Source: CAWEEP01 sp963808125
GTDB taxonomy: Bacteria; Chloroflexota; Dormibacteria; Aeolococcales; Aeolococcaceae
Length of the DNA stretch: 64,000 nt
Assembly: GCA_963808125.1 (NCBI GenBank)
Contig: CAWEEP010000007.1
Span: 18,181-82,180 of the forward strand
Direction of reading: 5' to 3'
Each line of letters opens with the position of its first letter. Within the stretch, counting starts at the first letter, position 1. Below, piece after piece: positions 8,743 to 17,767 of this stretch. The notes beneath the pieces were generated by a model. That model was not told the DNA's origin and ran no database searches. It worked only from the letters and a program-made list of their open reading frames with translations. The translations under genes were made by a program, and so were the position numbers.

Positions 8743-8828
8743 GCCGGGGCGTCACGGGAAAGGAGCCCGACCGCCTCTGGTACGACCACGCGGACCTCCG
8801 CGAGCCCAACGACGGGGGGAGCTCCTGA
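8739..8828 (+). CDS. Possible very short ORF after dinB
   Basis: A 29-codon frame opening at CTG 8739, overlapping the dinB stop, reads GKEPDRLWYDHADLREPNDG and ends in TGA at 8826-8828. Its composition resembles coding sequence (Trp, Tyr, Asp, Asn in a GC-rich background), but there is no strong start codon and nothing recognisable. It may be a short peptide gene or the end of a gene broken by a lost base. Confidence 0.2.
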   Translation: MSRGVTGKEPDRLWYDHADLREPNDGGSS

Positions 8829-8840
8829 GCCGACCTGGCC

Positions 8841-9440
8841 TCAGTCGGCGCCGTCCTCGTCCGGATCGACGTCGTCGAGGTACAGGGCGATCTCGGAGTC
8901 GTGCAGCTCGCGCGCGGTTCCCAGCATCCGGTCCACCAGTTCGACCCGGTCGAGGTCCCAGTGCAGGACGGCCGCGAGCTCGGCCAGGGTCGGATCGCGA
9001 CCGAGCCGGTCCCGAAGCGTCAGCTGCGCCGCCTCGAGCAGCTCGGTGCCGTGGATCGCGGCGGCCGCCGCCCGAGCGGCCTCGACCTCCCGTTCCACCA
9101 CCTGGTCGAGGTGGCCGTCGACGGCGCGCCGGACGTGGCCTGCGAGCCCCGCGATGCCCCCGTCGCTGACCAGGTACTCGTCCAGCGCGGCGACGGCGGC
9201 CACGGAACCCTCCTGGAAGAGCTCCATGACCTCGAGACCGTGATCACGGCGGGCCAGGGCCGCCTCAAAGGCGATGCGGAGGCCGTGGTCGACGAGTTCC
9301 TCCCGAGCCCTCGCGCCCCCCCCGCGCGCCGCTGCGAGCACTGCGCCGGCGTCGCCGGCGGGCAGCCCGCCACGCCCGTGGAAGCGGGCGGCGAGAGCGT
9401 CCAGCTCGGTGTCGTCGTCGCGAGCGCCCATCGGCGGCAT
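8841..9440 (-). CDS. Degenerate sigma-70-like protein without region 4
   Basis: 199 residues. The middle (ELVDHGLRIAFEAALARRDH then GLEVMELFQEGSVAAVAALD) follows sigma-70 region 2.1-2.2: LVEANLRLVV..., then xxLDLIQEGNxGLxxAVxxF. Near the C-terminus, LRDRLGRDPTLAELAAVLHW resembles region 3 (LGREPTPEELA). The aromatic -10 recognition residues of region 2.3-2.4 and the whole of region 4 are missing, and the C-terminus is acidic (DVDPDEDGAD). It may bind RNA polymerase core without ordinary promoter recognition, or be a former sigma factor used otherwise. Translation is probably coupled to the SRPBCC gene: its ATG shares one base with that gene's TGA (TGATG at 9442-9438). The resemblance is by eye only. 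Confidence 0.55.
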   Translation of the reverse strand: MPPMGARDDDTELDALAARFHGRGGLPAGDAGAVLAAARGGGARAREELVDHGLRIAFEAALARRDHGLEVMELFQEGSVAAVAALDEYLVSDGGIAGLAGHVRRAVDGHLDQVVEREVEAARAAAAAIHGTELLEAAQLTLRDRLGRDPTLAELAAVLHWDLDRVELVDRMLGTARELHDSEIALYLDDVDPDEDGAD

Positions 9441-9895
9441 CAGGCGGGAGAGCTGCCCGACGCCTTGCGGCCGAACTGGGCGGCGAACTGCTCCACCGCC
9501 CTGGCCACCTCCCGGCGGGCGGCGCCCACGCTGGCGTGCTCGACGGCGGCCCCGGTCAGACCGGTCCCCACCGTGTAGCGGGCGGTGAGCGAGACGCGGC
9601 AGCCGCCCTTGGTGGGAGCCACCACGGCGGTCACTGTCAGTTCGAGGCCCTCCTCGAGGGTCACCACCGTGCGCTTGGGGCTGGTCGCCTCGGTGCAGAC
9701 GAGCACGCCGCGCAGATGGCGGCCGATGAGGCCGGCCTCGACCTCGAAGCGGGCGCCCACCCCCTGGCGGGGGCCGCCGATGTGGCGGAGCCCGCGGATG
9801 GCGGGGAGCCAGGCGGCGTGCTCCAGGTCGAGGAGAGCCGCGTAGGCATCCGCCGGCGTGGCGGGCACGGTGACGTCGGCACTGACCTCGATCAT
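9440..9895 (-). CDS. SRPBCC (START-like/polyketide cyclase) family protein
   Basis: 151-aa protein with the typical opening of the SRPBCC fold: a beta strand (IEVSADVTVPATPADAYAAL), a helix, then L-x-x-x-AAWLPAIRGLRHIGG, repeated beta strands (RFEVEAGLIGRHLRGVLVCT, KRTVVTLEEGLELTVTAVV, CRVSLTARYTVG) and a long C-terminal helix that closes the pocket. Such proteins bind hydrophobic ligands; the ligand cannot be read from the sequence. It is the first gene of a two-gene minus-strand unit with the sigma-like gene. Its start faces the GGDEF/EAL gene across 138 bp. Confidence 0.75.
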   Translation of the reverse strand: MIEVSADVTVPATPADAYAALLDLEHAAWLPAIRGLRHIGGPRQGVGARFEVEAGLIGRHLRGVLVCTEATSPKRTVVTLEEGLELTVTAVVAPTKGGCRVSLTARYTVGTGLTGAAVEHASVGAARREVARAVEQFAAQFGRKASGSSPA

Positions 9896-10033
9896 TGGCG
9901 CCTCACCGTACCACCGCGCGCACTGGCGGGTCCGGCCGCACCCCATCGACTCTCCGTCGCTCCGTGACGCCTTCGTCGCCGGTGGCGGGGAGGCGGTCCC
10001 GTAGTGTGTGAGGGCCACCCGGCAGCCGCCACG

Positions 10034-12034
10034 ATGAAGTCGAATCCCCATCCCCACGCGCCCTCCGGAACAGTCCGCGCCCGCGAAGGGTTTGTCCGCG
10101 TTCCCAGGCCGGTGATGCTGGGGGCGGCCGCGTTCCTGGTCGCCGCCGTCGTCACCGGCGCGGCCACACTCCTTCCGGCGGGCTTCCTCCGGCTCGGCCT
10201 CGACCTCGCCGCCGCCCTGCTGGTGGCGCTGCTCGTCGGATTCCTCCTCGTCCAGATGGACGCCGGACGGCGCCGCCTGGCCGGTGCGGACGTCGCGCTC
10301 CGCTCCGCCGAGGCGCGCCTGCGGGCGGTCATCGGCGACGTCACCCAGGCGATCCTCCTGGTCGGCGAGGACGGCATCGTCACCGCCGCCAACCCCGCCG
10401 CCGGCCGCCTGTTCGGCAGCGCGGGCGCGGAGCTGGCCGGGCGGCACGTCGAGCAGCTCCTCCCCTCGTACCGGCTCTCCGCCACCGCCGCCGACCAACG
10501 CGAGGCCACGCGGGTCAGCCAGCCGGAGATGGCCGCCTTCCGTCGCGACGGCACGTGCTTCGTCGCGCACGTCGACACCAGCGTCAGCGCCGGTGAGGAC
10601 GGGGTCACCCGCATCCTCGTGGTGCGCGACGCGCCGGAGGGCAGCCAGCCCGCCGCGGCGACCCGGCCGGTCCTCCATGACAGCCTGACCGGCCTTCCCA
10701 ACCGCGACCAGTTCACCGAGAGGCTGCTCGCCCGGATCCAGCAGGGGGCGCAGCGGTCGACCCCCTTCAGCGTCTTCATGATGGATCTCGACCGGCTTGC
10801 CGAGGTGAACCGGAACTTGGGCCATGGGGCGGGCGATCAGCTGCTGCGCGCCGTCGGCGAACGTCTCCGCCAGACGATGCGCGCCTCGGACCTGGTGGCC
10901 CGCCTCGGCAGCGACGAGTTCGCCGTGATCCTCGGCGGCAGCGCCACCCCGGCGACCAGCGCCCGCATCGCCCGGCAAGTCCTGGGAGCCTTCCGGGAGC
11001 CGCTGATCGTCGACGGCCGGCCGGTGGAGCCGGCGGTCAGCATCGGCATCGCCAACTTCCCCGAGCACGGCGCGGACACCGGCACCCTGATGCTCCACGC
11101 CGAGGCGGCGATGTACTCGGCCAAGGAGGCCCGGCGGGGCTGGATGGTCTACTCCCAGGCCGACGACACCGCCGAGGTCGAGGACCGCGTCGTCCGGCTC
11201 GCCGAGCTGCGCAAGGCGCTCGACAACCAGGAGCTGGAGCTGTTTTACCAGCCGGTCGTCCGCGTCGCCGACGCGGCGCTGGTCTCGGTCGAGGCCACGG
11301 TGCGATGGCGCCATCACCGCCGCGGACTGCTCGAACCCGACCAGTTCATCCCGGCAGCCGAGCAGACGGAGCTCATCCGGCCGCTGACGCGGACGCTGCT
11401 CGGCATGGCGGTCGGCCAGCAATCGCGGTGGCGCGAGCAGGGATACGCGCTGCGCGTGGGCGTGAAGATCGCCGGGCGCAACGCCCAGGACCGCCAGTTC
11501 CCCAAGGCGGTGGGCGCCCTCCTTCGCCGCTGGGCGGTGCCGCCGACTGCGTTGGTCATCCACATCGACGAGAGCACCACCCTGTCGCTCGACGTCGAGA
11601 CCCTCAACTCCCTGGCCGGTGCGGGGGTCAGCCTCGCCGTGGACAACTTCGGGTCGGGCCCGACCTCGCTGCTCCGGCTTCGCGGCCTCCCCTTCACCGA
11701 ACTGTGCCTCGACGCCTCGATGGTCGCCGCGCTGCGGGGTTCCGGAGCCCAGAGCGCCGCCGTCCGCGAGATCGTCGACATCGCCCACACACTCAACCTC
11801 ACCGTCACCGCCCAGGGCGTCGACGACGGAGCGACGCTGGCGGCTCTCCAGCAGGTGGGCTGCGACGCTGCGCAGGGACGGCTGTGGAGCGAACCCGTGC
11901 CCGCCGGTGCGGTCATCCCCCTGCTCCGCCTCCTCGCCCGCCAGTCGCGCTTCCCCGGCCTGGGCAAGTTCCGTTCGGGGGAAGCCGTGCCCCCCGCGTC
12001 ACCTCAATCCGGCGCCGAGTCGCTCTCTGGATGA
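10034..12034 (+). CDS. Membrane PAS-GGDEF-EAL protein, EAL likely inactive
   Basis: About 666 aa. Order: two membrane segments at about 25-75, PAS domain (LRAVIGDVTQAILLVGEDG ...), GGDEF domain (HDSLTGLPNRDQFTERL, FMMDLDRLAEVN, signature GSDEF instead of GGDEF), then an EAL-like domain. The EAL domain is degenerate: signature EAT in place of EAL, DNFGSG in place of DDFGTG, CLDAS in place of K-I-D-x-S and AQGVD in place of AEGVE. These are metal- and water-binding positions, so phosphodiesterase activity is probably lost. Diguanylate cyclase activity is possible. Likely a membrane sensor of c-di-GMP signalling. ATG 10034 is preferred to an in-frame GTG at 10004, which would add ten residues of poor composition. 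Confidence 0.85.
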   Translation: MKSNPHPHAPSGTVRAREGFVRVPRPVMLGAAAFLVAAVVTGAATLLPAGFLRLGLDLAAALLVALLVGFLLVQMDAGRRRLAGADVALRSAEARLRAVIGDVTQAILLVGEDGIVTAANPAAGRLFGSAGAELAGRHVEQLLPSYRLSATAADQREATRVSQPEMAAFRRDGTCFVAHVDTSVSAGEDGVTRILVVRDAPEGSQPAAATRPVLHDSLTGLPNRDQFTERLLARIQQGAQRSTPFSVFMMDLDRLAEVNRNLGHGAGDQLLRAVGERLRQTMRASDLVARLGSDEFAVILGGSATPATSARIARQVLGAFREPLIVDGRPVEPAVSIGIANFPEHGADTGTLMLHAEAAMYSAKEARRGWMVYSQADDTAEVEDRVVRLAELRKALDNQELELFYQPVVRVADAALVSVEATVRWRHHRRGLLEPDQFIPAAEQTELIRPLTRTLLGMAVGQQSRWREQGYALRVGVKIAGRNAQDRQFPKAVGALLRRWAVPPTALVIHIDESTTLSLDVETLNSLAGAGVSLAVDNFGSGPTSLLRLRGLPFTELCLDASMVAALRGSGAQSAAVREIVDIAHTLNLTVTAQGVDDGATLAALQQVGCDAAQGRLWSEPVPAGAVIPLLRLLARQSRFPGLGKFRSGEAVPPASPQSGAESLSG

Positions 12035-12140
12035 GGCCGTCCGGGGTCTCACCCCGGCGCCGCGGGCGCCTCTCCACCGGCGATCGCGACGGGGACCTTC
12101 AACGGGCCGCACGCCGCGGACACTAGAACTCGCCCGCCTA

Positions 12141-13421
12141 GTGGCAACTCCTCTCGGCATCGCCCTGCTGGGCGCGGGAACGGTCGGATCGGCGGTCGCC
12201 CGCGAGCTGACGGTCCACGCCGACATGCTCGCCGAGCGCAGCGGCGGTCCGCTGCTCCTCCGCTGCGTGGCCGACCGCGATCCCGGGCGCCTGCGTCCCT
12301 TCCTCCTCACCGGGGTGGCCCTCGTCGACGACGGCGCCCTGGCCATCTCGCGGCGGGGCGTGGACATCGCCGTCGAGCTCATCGGGGGGCTGGAGCCCGC
12401 CGGCACGCTCATCCACCAGGCGGTGGAATCGGGGCTTGGCACGGTGACCGCCAACAAGGCCGTCATCGCCCGCGCCGGGCAAGAGCTCGCCGCATTGGTC
12501 CGTCCGGGCAGCGGAGGGCTCGCCTTCGAAGCCGCCGTCGGCGCGGCGATGCCGGTGCTGGCCGTGCTCCGCAACTCGCTGCGAGCCGACACCGTGCAGA
12601 GCATCACCGCGGTCATCAACGGCACGACCAACTACATCCTGGAGCGCCTCCGAGGGGGGGAGAGCCTCGACGACGCGGTGGCGGAGGCGCAGAGGCGGGG
12701 CTACGCAGAATCCGACCCGAGCGCTGACCTCGACGGTCATGACGCCGCCGCCAAGCTCTGCATCCTCGCCTGGTTCGGTCTGGGGGTGGCCGTCCACCCA
12801 GACGAGGTCGATCGTCGGGGTATCCGCGATCTCGGCCCGGCCGACGCCGCCGCAGCCGCGAAGCTCGGGCTGGCCCTCCGGCTGGTGGCGCGGGCGGAGC
12901 TCACGCCGGGCGGCCTCGGGCTCAGCGTCCGTCCGGCCATGGTGCCGGCCTCCGACCACCCCCTCGGCGTGGTGGCGGGAGCCGACAACGTCGTCATCGT
13001 GGAGACCGACCTGGCCGGAGAGCTGGTGCTCCGCGGTCGCGGAGCCGGGGCGGACGCCGCCGCCAGCGCCGTCCTCAGTGACATCGTGGCGGTGGCCCGC
13101 GCCCGCCGGGAGGGGCGCAACGTCCCCCTGCCCTCCGCCATCCCGGCGCGCATCCTCGACCCGCGCGAGGCGGAGACGGCGTCGGCGCTGCGGCTGCGTG
13201 TGCGCGCCGGGGCCGACGTCCCCGGTATCGTCACGCGGATGTTCGAGGACCGAGGCATCCCGGTGGAGCGGGTCATCGCCGGCGACGCTGAGCTGCTTGT
13301 GCTGACCGGGCCGGCCGCCCGCGACACGTTCGACGGCGCCCTGGAGGCGCTGCGCGCCCTGACGGCGGTGAAGGCGGTGGCGCAGACGCTGGACCGCCTG
13401 GTCGCCCGGGGCGCCGGATGA
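12141..13421 (+). CDS. hom: Homoserine dehydrogenase
   Basis: Reduces aspartate semialdehyde to homoserine with NAD(P)H. N-terminal Rossmann motif GIALLGAGTVGSAVA, then GLGTVTANKAVIA (the conserved TANK), GAAMPVLAVLRNSLRAD, and INGTTNYILERL (the INGTTN signature) with YAESDPSADLDGHDAAAKL, where the DxxGxDAAxK set binds substrate. A C-terminal ACT domain follows (LRLRVRAGADVPGIVTRMFE), normal for feedback-regulated forms. GTG 12141 gives the expected N-terminus. First gene of a tight aspartate-family operon; its TGA overlaps the thrC start (ATGA at 13418). Confidence 0.93.
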   Translation: MATPLGIALLGAGTVGSAVARELTVHADMLAERSGGPLLLRCVADRDPGRLRPFLLTGVALVDDGALAISRRGVDIAVELIGGLEPAGTLIHQAVESGLGTVTANKAVIARAGQELAALVRPGSGGLAFEAAVGAAMPVLAVLRNSLRADTVQSITAVINGTTNYILERLRGGESLDDAVAEAQRRGYAESDPSADLDGHDAAAKLCILAWFGLGVAVHPDEVDRRGIRDLGPADAAAAAKLGLALRLVARAELTPGGLGLSVRPAMVPASDHPLGVVAGADNVVIVETDLAGELVLRGRGAGADAAASAVLSDIVAVARARREGRNVPLPSAIPARILDPREAETASALRLRVRAGADVPGIVTRMFEDRGIPVERVIAGDAELLVLTGPAARDTFDGALEALRALTAVKAVAQTLDRLVARGAG

Positions 13422-14503
13422 CGCACGAGGGTGTGCTGGTGGAGGGCAACCACCGCAGCGGCGGTGTCATCAACCGCTATGCGGACCGTCTCCCGCTCAC
13501 CGACGCCACCCCCCGGATCACCCTCGGCGAGGGCGACACGCCACTGATCGAGTCGCGCGCCATCGGCGCCTCCCTGGGGCTGGCCTCGCTGCATTTCAAG
13601 TTCGAGGGGCTCAACCCCACCGGGTCCTTCAAGGACCGGGGCATGGTGCTGGCCGTGGCCAAGGCCATGGAGGCGGGCAGCCGGGCGATCATCTGCGCCT
13701 CCACCGGCAACACCAGCGCCTCCGCCGCCGCCTACGGCGCGCAATTCGGCCTGCGCACCGTGGTCGTGGTGCCGGCGGGGAAGATCGCCCTCGGCAAGCT
13801 CATCCAGGCCCAGGTCTTCGGGGCCACAGTGCTGATCATCGAGGGCAACTTCGACGCCGCGCTGGCATCGGTCCGGCAGCTGGCGGAGACGCACCCGGTG
13901 ACCCTCGTCAACAGCATCAACCCCTACCGCATCGAGGGGCAGAAGACGGCGGCGTTCGAGATCGTCGACCGGCTCGGCGACGCTCCCGACGTCCTCGCCA
14001 TCCCGGTGGGCAACGCCGGCAACATCACCGCCTACTGGCGGGGTTTCCGGGAGTACAGGGCGGCCGGCCTCTGCACCCAGCTGCCCCGGATGGTCGGCGG
14101 GCAGGCGGCGGGGGCCGCCCCCCTCGTGCTCGGGCACCCGGTGGACAGCCCGCAGACCTTCGCCACGGCCATCCGCATCGGCAACCCGGCCTCGTGGGCG
14201 TCCGCAGTGGCGGCGCGCGACGAGTCGGAGGGGCTCATCAACTCGGTCAGCGACCTCGAGATCGCCACCGCCCAGCGCGACCTGGCCGCCCGCGAGGGGA
14301 TCTTCTGCGAGCCGGCGTCGGCGGCGTCGCTCGCCGTGCTGCGCAAGGCGGTCGCCGACGGCGCGGTCGCCAAGGGGGCGAGCGCCGTCTGCGTCCTCAC
14401 CGGCAACGGTCTCAAGGACCTGCCGGCGGTGAGCGACGGCCTGGCCCCGCCGCGTTCGGTCATCGGCACGCCGGCGAGCATCGCCGACGCCATCGGCCTG
14501 TAG
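13418..14503 (+). CDS. thrC: Threonine synthase
   Basis: 361 aa, last step of threonine synthesis: converts O-phosphohomoserine to threonine with PLP. Fold-type II cofactor site FKFEGLNPTGSFKDRGM (PLP lysine near residue 72), followed by CASTGNTSASAAAYGA, the phosphate-binding asparagine/glycine loop. LAIPVGNAGNITAYW and CVLTGNGLKD complete the pocket. ATG 13418 overlaps the hom stop. The order hom-thrC-thrB is common in high-GC bacteria. Confidence 0.94.
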   Translation: MTHEGVLVEGNHRSGGVINRYADRLPLTDATPRITLGEGDTPLIESRAIGASLGLASLHFKFEGLNPTGSFKDRGMVLAVAKAMEAGSRAIICASTGNTSASAAAYGAQFGLRTVVVVPAGKIALGKLIQAQVFGATVLIIEGNFDAALASVRQLAETHPVTLVNSINPYRIEGQKTAAFEIVDRLGDAPDVLAIPVGNAGNITAYWRGFREYRAAGLCTQLPRMVGGQAAGAAPLVLGHPVDSPQTFATAIRIGNPASWASAVAARDESEGLINSVSDLEIATAQRDLAAREGIFCEPASAASLAVLRKAVADGAVAKGASAVCVLTGNGLKDLPAVSDGLAPPRSVIGTPASIADAIGL

Positions 14504-15406
14504 ATGCGAGTCGCCGTCCGCGCCCCCGCCAGCATCGCCAACCTCGGCCCCGGCTTCGACATCCTGGCACTCGCGATCGATCTGGAGAACGAGCTCGAAG
14601 CGTCGATGGGTGCCGGGGAAGGCCTCACCATCGACCCCGGCTCGGGTGCGCCCGATGAGCTGCGCGACCCGGAGAAGAACCTGATCTGCCGCGCCTTCGT
14701 CTCGACATGCGTGGCGGCCGGCGCGGACGTCCCCGGCGGAGTCCATTTCGACTGCCGGAACGTGATCCCCTTCGGCCGCGGGCTCGGTTCCAGTGCCGCC
14801 GCCACCCTCGCCGGCGTCCTCGCCGCCAACGCCCTCGCCGAGCTCGGCTGGGACGAGGACCGGATCATCCGTCACGCGGCGAGGATCGAGGGGCATCCCG
14901 ACAACGTCGCCGCGGCCCTCTTCGGCGGCCTGGTCATCTGTGCCGGCGACGTCTCGGCCGTCCGGATTCCGGTGCCCGAGCGGCTGCACGCCGTCGTCTT
15001 CGTCCCCGACACGGAGATGAGCACCGAGGTCGCCCGCGAGCTGGTCCCACTCGCCTTCTCGCGAGAGGACGCCATCCACAACGCCGCCCGCTGCGCCCTG
15101 CTGGTGGCGGCGATGCTGACGGGCGATCTTCCCCTTCTCGGCGAGGCGATGCGCGACCGGTGGCACCAGGCGGCGCGGAGTGAGGTGATGCCCCACGTCC
15201 CCCTGGCCATCGAAGCCGCCGTCGCCGCGGGAGCCCACGGCGCCTGCCTGGCGGGGGCCGGCCCGGCGGTGCTCGCCCTGTGCAGCGGCGACGACAGCGA
15301 GGTCGGCCCGGCCATGGTGGCGGCGGCCAGGGTCGCATCCGTCAGCGGCCAGGTCCAGACCTTCGGAATCCGCAACGCGGGAGCCCAGGTGGAGGTCGCG
15401 CCGTGA
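14504..15406 (+). CDS. thrB: Homoserine kinase (GHMP family)
   Basis: 300 aa; phosphorylates homoserine using ATP to give the substrate of ThrC. The start RVAVRAPASIANLGPGFDIL is the conserved N-terminus, NVIPFGRGLGSSAAATLAG is the GHMP phosphate loop, and GHPDNVAAALFGGLVI is the second GHMP motif. The C-terminal GACLAGAGPAVLAL closes the site. The ATG at 14504 follows the thrC stop directly without a gap, and the end overlaps lysC. Confidence 0.93.
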   Translation: MRVAVRAPASIANLGPGFDILALAIDLENELEASMGAGEGLTIDPGSGAPDELRDPEKNLICRAFVSTCVAAGADVPGGVHFDCRNVIPFGRGLGSSAAATLAGVLAANALAELGWDEDRIIRHAARIEGHPDNVAAALFGGLVICAGDVSAVRIPVPERLHAVVFVPDTEMSTEVARELVPLAFSREDAIHNAARCALLVAAMLTGDLPLLGEAMRDRWHQAARSEVMPHVPLAIEAAVAAGAHGACLAGAGPAVLALCSGDDSEVGPAMVAAARVASVSGQVQTFGIRNAGAQVEVAP

Positions 15407-16671
15407 CCGGGGTGGGGACGCCAGATCCGCCGGCACCGGCAAAGCCGGATGCCACCGCCTGCATCGTTCAGAAGTTCGGCGGCAGCAGCGTGGCCAGCGC
15501 CGAGCTGATCCAGCGGGTCGCCACACGCATCGCCGCCACGCGCCGCGAGACGGGCCGGGTGGTCGTCGTGGTCAGCGCCATGGGCGACAGCACCGACGAG
15601 TTGCTCCATCTGGCCCACAAGGTCAACCCCGACGCGCCGCTGCGGGAGATGGACCAACTGCTCTCCACCGGCGAGACCATCACCGCCCCGCTGATGGCCA
15701 TGGCCCTGGAGGGGTTGGGGGTCCCCGCCATCTCCCTGACCGGCCTGCAGGCGGGGATCCGGACCAGCGACGCGTTCCGCACCGCCCGGATCGTGGACAT
15801 CGTGCCGCAACGCATCCTCGACGAGCTGGACCGGGGCAGGGTGGTGGTGGTGGCCGGCTTCCAGGGGGCGACCGCCGACCTCGACATCACCACCCTGGGC
15901 CGGGGAGGATCGGACACCACCGCCGTGGCCCTGGCCGTGGAGCTCGGCGCCGTACGGTGCGAGATCTACACCGACGTCGCCGGCGTCTACACCGCCGATC
16001 CCCGGGTCGAGCCCAGAGCGCGACCGATGGCCGAGATCAATTACGCGGAGATGCTAGAATTCGCCGCCGTCGGTGCCAAGGTGATGCACCCGCGCGCCGT
16101 CGAGATCGGCGAAGCCTACTCGATGCCGATCGTGGTGCGGTCGACCTTCGAGGATCACCCAGGCACCCTCATCTGCACGAAGGCCTCCATGGAAGATCGT
16201 CAGAAGATCCGCGGCATCGCCCACGACACCGGCGTGGCCAAGGTGATCATGACCAGGGTCCCGGACCGGCCCGGGATCGCCGCCACCGTGTTCTCCGCCA
16301 TCGGTGCGGCCGGGATCAATGTAGACATCATTGTCCAAAACGTGAGCCACGATGGTTTCACCGACCTCTCCTTCACCATCTCCGAAGAGGATCTGCCCCG
16401 CGCCCGCCCCATCCTCGAGGAGGTGGCCCGCTCCGTCGACGCGTCGGCGATGACGGCGGACTCGACGATCGCCACCGTGTCAGTGGTGGGCACCGCCTTC
16501 CTGGGGGTGCCCGGGATGTTCGCCCGGATCTTCCGCGCCCTGGCGGCCCAGGGCATCAACGTCGAGCAGATCACCACCAGCGAGATCCACGTGACCGTGA
16601 TCATCGCCCGTGACCGGGTGACGGACGCGGTGCGCGCCCTGCACGCGGAGTTCGAGCTGGAGCGGGACTAG
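15403..16671 (+). CDS. lysC: Aspartate kinase with two ACT domains
   Basis: 422 aa; phosphorylates aspartate, the entry step for lysine, threonine and methionine. Catalytic motifs: VQKFGGSSVASAE, VVVVSAMGDSTDELL, TTLGRGGSDTTAVALAVELG and CEIYTDVAGVYTADPR. Two ACT regulatory domains follow, from about residues 275 (TRVPDRPGIAATVFSAIG) and 355 (VVGTAFLGVPGMFARIFRAL). The GTG start at 15403 overlaps the thrB stop (GTGA). A short proline/alanine-rich N-terminal extension (about 20 aa) precedes the conserved domain, so a later start cannot be ruled out. Confidence 0.93.
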   Translation: MTGVGTPDPPAPAKPDATACIVQKFGGSSVASAELIQRVATRIAATRRETGRVVVVVSAMGDSTDELLHLAHKVNPDAPLREMDQLLSTGETITAPLMAMALEGLGVPAISLTGLQAGIRTSDAFRTARIVDIVPQRILDELDRGRVVVVAGFQGATADLDITTLGRGGSDTTAVALAVELGAVRCEIYTDVAGVYTADPRVEPRARPMAEINYAEMLEFAAVGAKVMHPRAVEIGEAYSMPIVVRSTFEDHPGTLICTKASMEDRQKIRGIAHDTGVAKVIMTRVPDRPGIAATVFSAIGAAGINVDIIVQNVSHDGFTDLSFTISEEDLPRARPILEEVARSVDASAMTADSTIATVSVVGTAFLGVPGMFARIFRALAAQGINVEQITTSEIHVTVIIARDRVTDAVRALHAEFELERD

Positions 16672-16678
16672 GACCGCG

Positions 16679-17767
16679 ATGAGCCTGAGCGTGGGCATCG
16701 TCGGCCTGCCCAATGCCGGCAAGTCGACGCTCTTCAACGCCCTGACCCGGGCGGGGGCGACGGTGGGCAACTATCCCTTCACCACCATCGAGCCCAACAC
16801 GGGCATCGTCCCCGTCCCCGACGAGCGCCTGGAGAGGCTGGCGGCCGTCTTCTCGCCTCCGAAGATCATCCCCGCCACGGTGACCTTCACCGACATCGCC
16901 GGCCTGGTCCGCGGTGCCAGCCGCGGCGAGGGGCTGGGCAACCAGTTCCTCGGCCACGTCCGCGAGTGCGACGCCATCGCCCTGGTGGTGCGCGCCTTCG
17001 AGGATGCCGACGTCGTCCACGTCGAAGGGGGCCTCGATCCACTGCGGGATCTCGAGGTCGTCGAGCTGGAGCTGCAGCTCGCCGACCTGGAGACGGTGAC
17101 GCGCCGCCTGGAGAAGTTGGAGAAGACCGCGCGCGTCGCCAAGGAGAAGGCCGCCGAGACCATCGAGGCGATGCGGCGCGTGCGCGACCACCTCGACCAG
17201 GGGCGTCCGGTGCGGACCCTGTCCCTGTCGGAGGAGGAGCGGTCCCTGGTCGCCGACCTGTTCCTACTCACCTCGCATCCCCTCATCGCGGTCGTCAACG
17301 TCGACGAGTCGAAGGCGGGTGACCCTCCTCCCGCGGGTCTCGTGTCGCTGGCCCGCGACCACGGGGGCGACGCCCTGGCCATCTCCGCCCGCATCGAGTC
17401 GGAGATCGTGGAGCTTCCGGCCGCCGACCGCCGCGAGTTCCTCAACTCCCTCGGCCTGCCCGAGCCCGGCCTGGACCGGCTGGCCCGCGAGGCGTACTCC
17501 CTCCTCGACCTCGTCACCTTCTTCACGGCCGGGGAGAAGGAGGTCCGCGCCTGGACGCTGCGGCGCGGGGGCACGGCGGTTGACGCGGCGGGGACGATCC
17601 ACACCGACTTCGCGCGGGGATTCATCCGGGCCGAGGTGGTCGACACCGAGGACCTCATCGCCGCCGGGTCGTACCCGGCGGTGAGGGACCAGGGCAAGCA
17701 GCGTCTCGAGGGCAGGGACTACGTGGTGCGAGACGGCGACGTCGTCCATTTCCGATTCAACGTGTGA
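16679..17767 (+). CDS. ychF: Redox-regulated ATPase/GTPase YchF
   Basis: 362-aa Obg-family P-loop protein, normal length. G1 is GIVGLPNAGKSTLFNALTRA, switch region NYPFTTIEPNTGIVPVPDER, G3 TFTDIAGLVRGASRGEGLG, and G4-like VVNVDESKAG in place of NKxD, as is usual for YchF, which prefers ATP. The C-terminal TGS-like domain runs from about residue 278 (FFTAGEKEVRAWTLRRGG) to the end. It associates with ribosomes in other bacteria. Downstream tyrA begins within its stop codon. Confidence 0.95.
   Translation: MSLSVGIVGLPNAGKSTLFNALTRAGATVGNYPFTTIEPNTGIVPVPDERLERLAAVFSPPKIIPATVTFTDIAGLVRGASRGEGLGNQFLGHVRECDAIALVVRAFEDADVVHVEGGLDPLRDLEVVELELQLADLETVTRRLEKLEKTARVAKEKAAETIEAMRRVRDHLDQGRPVRTLSLSEEERSLVADLFLLTSHPLIAVVNVDESKAGDPPPAGLVSLARDHGGDALAISARIESEIVELPAADRREFLNSLGLPEPGLDRLAREAYSLLDLVTFFTAGEKEVRAWTLRRGGTAVDAAGTIHTDFARGFIRAEVVDTEDLIAAGSYPAVRDQGKQRLEGRDYVVRDGDVVHFRFNV

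Noticed and set aside
12737..15526. A 929-codon open frame on the minus strand opposite hom, thrC and thrB
   Set aside because: It is antisense to three well-supported genes. Long antisense frames are expected where third positions are nearly all G or C. Its composition is rich in Gly, Arg, His and Asp with no domain.
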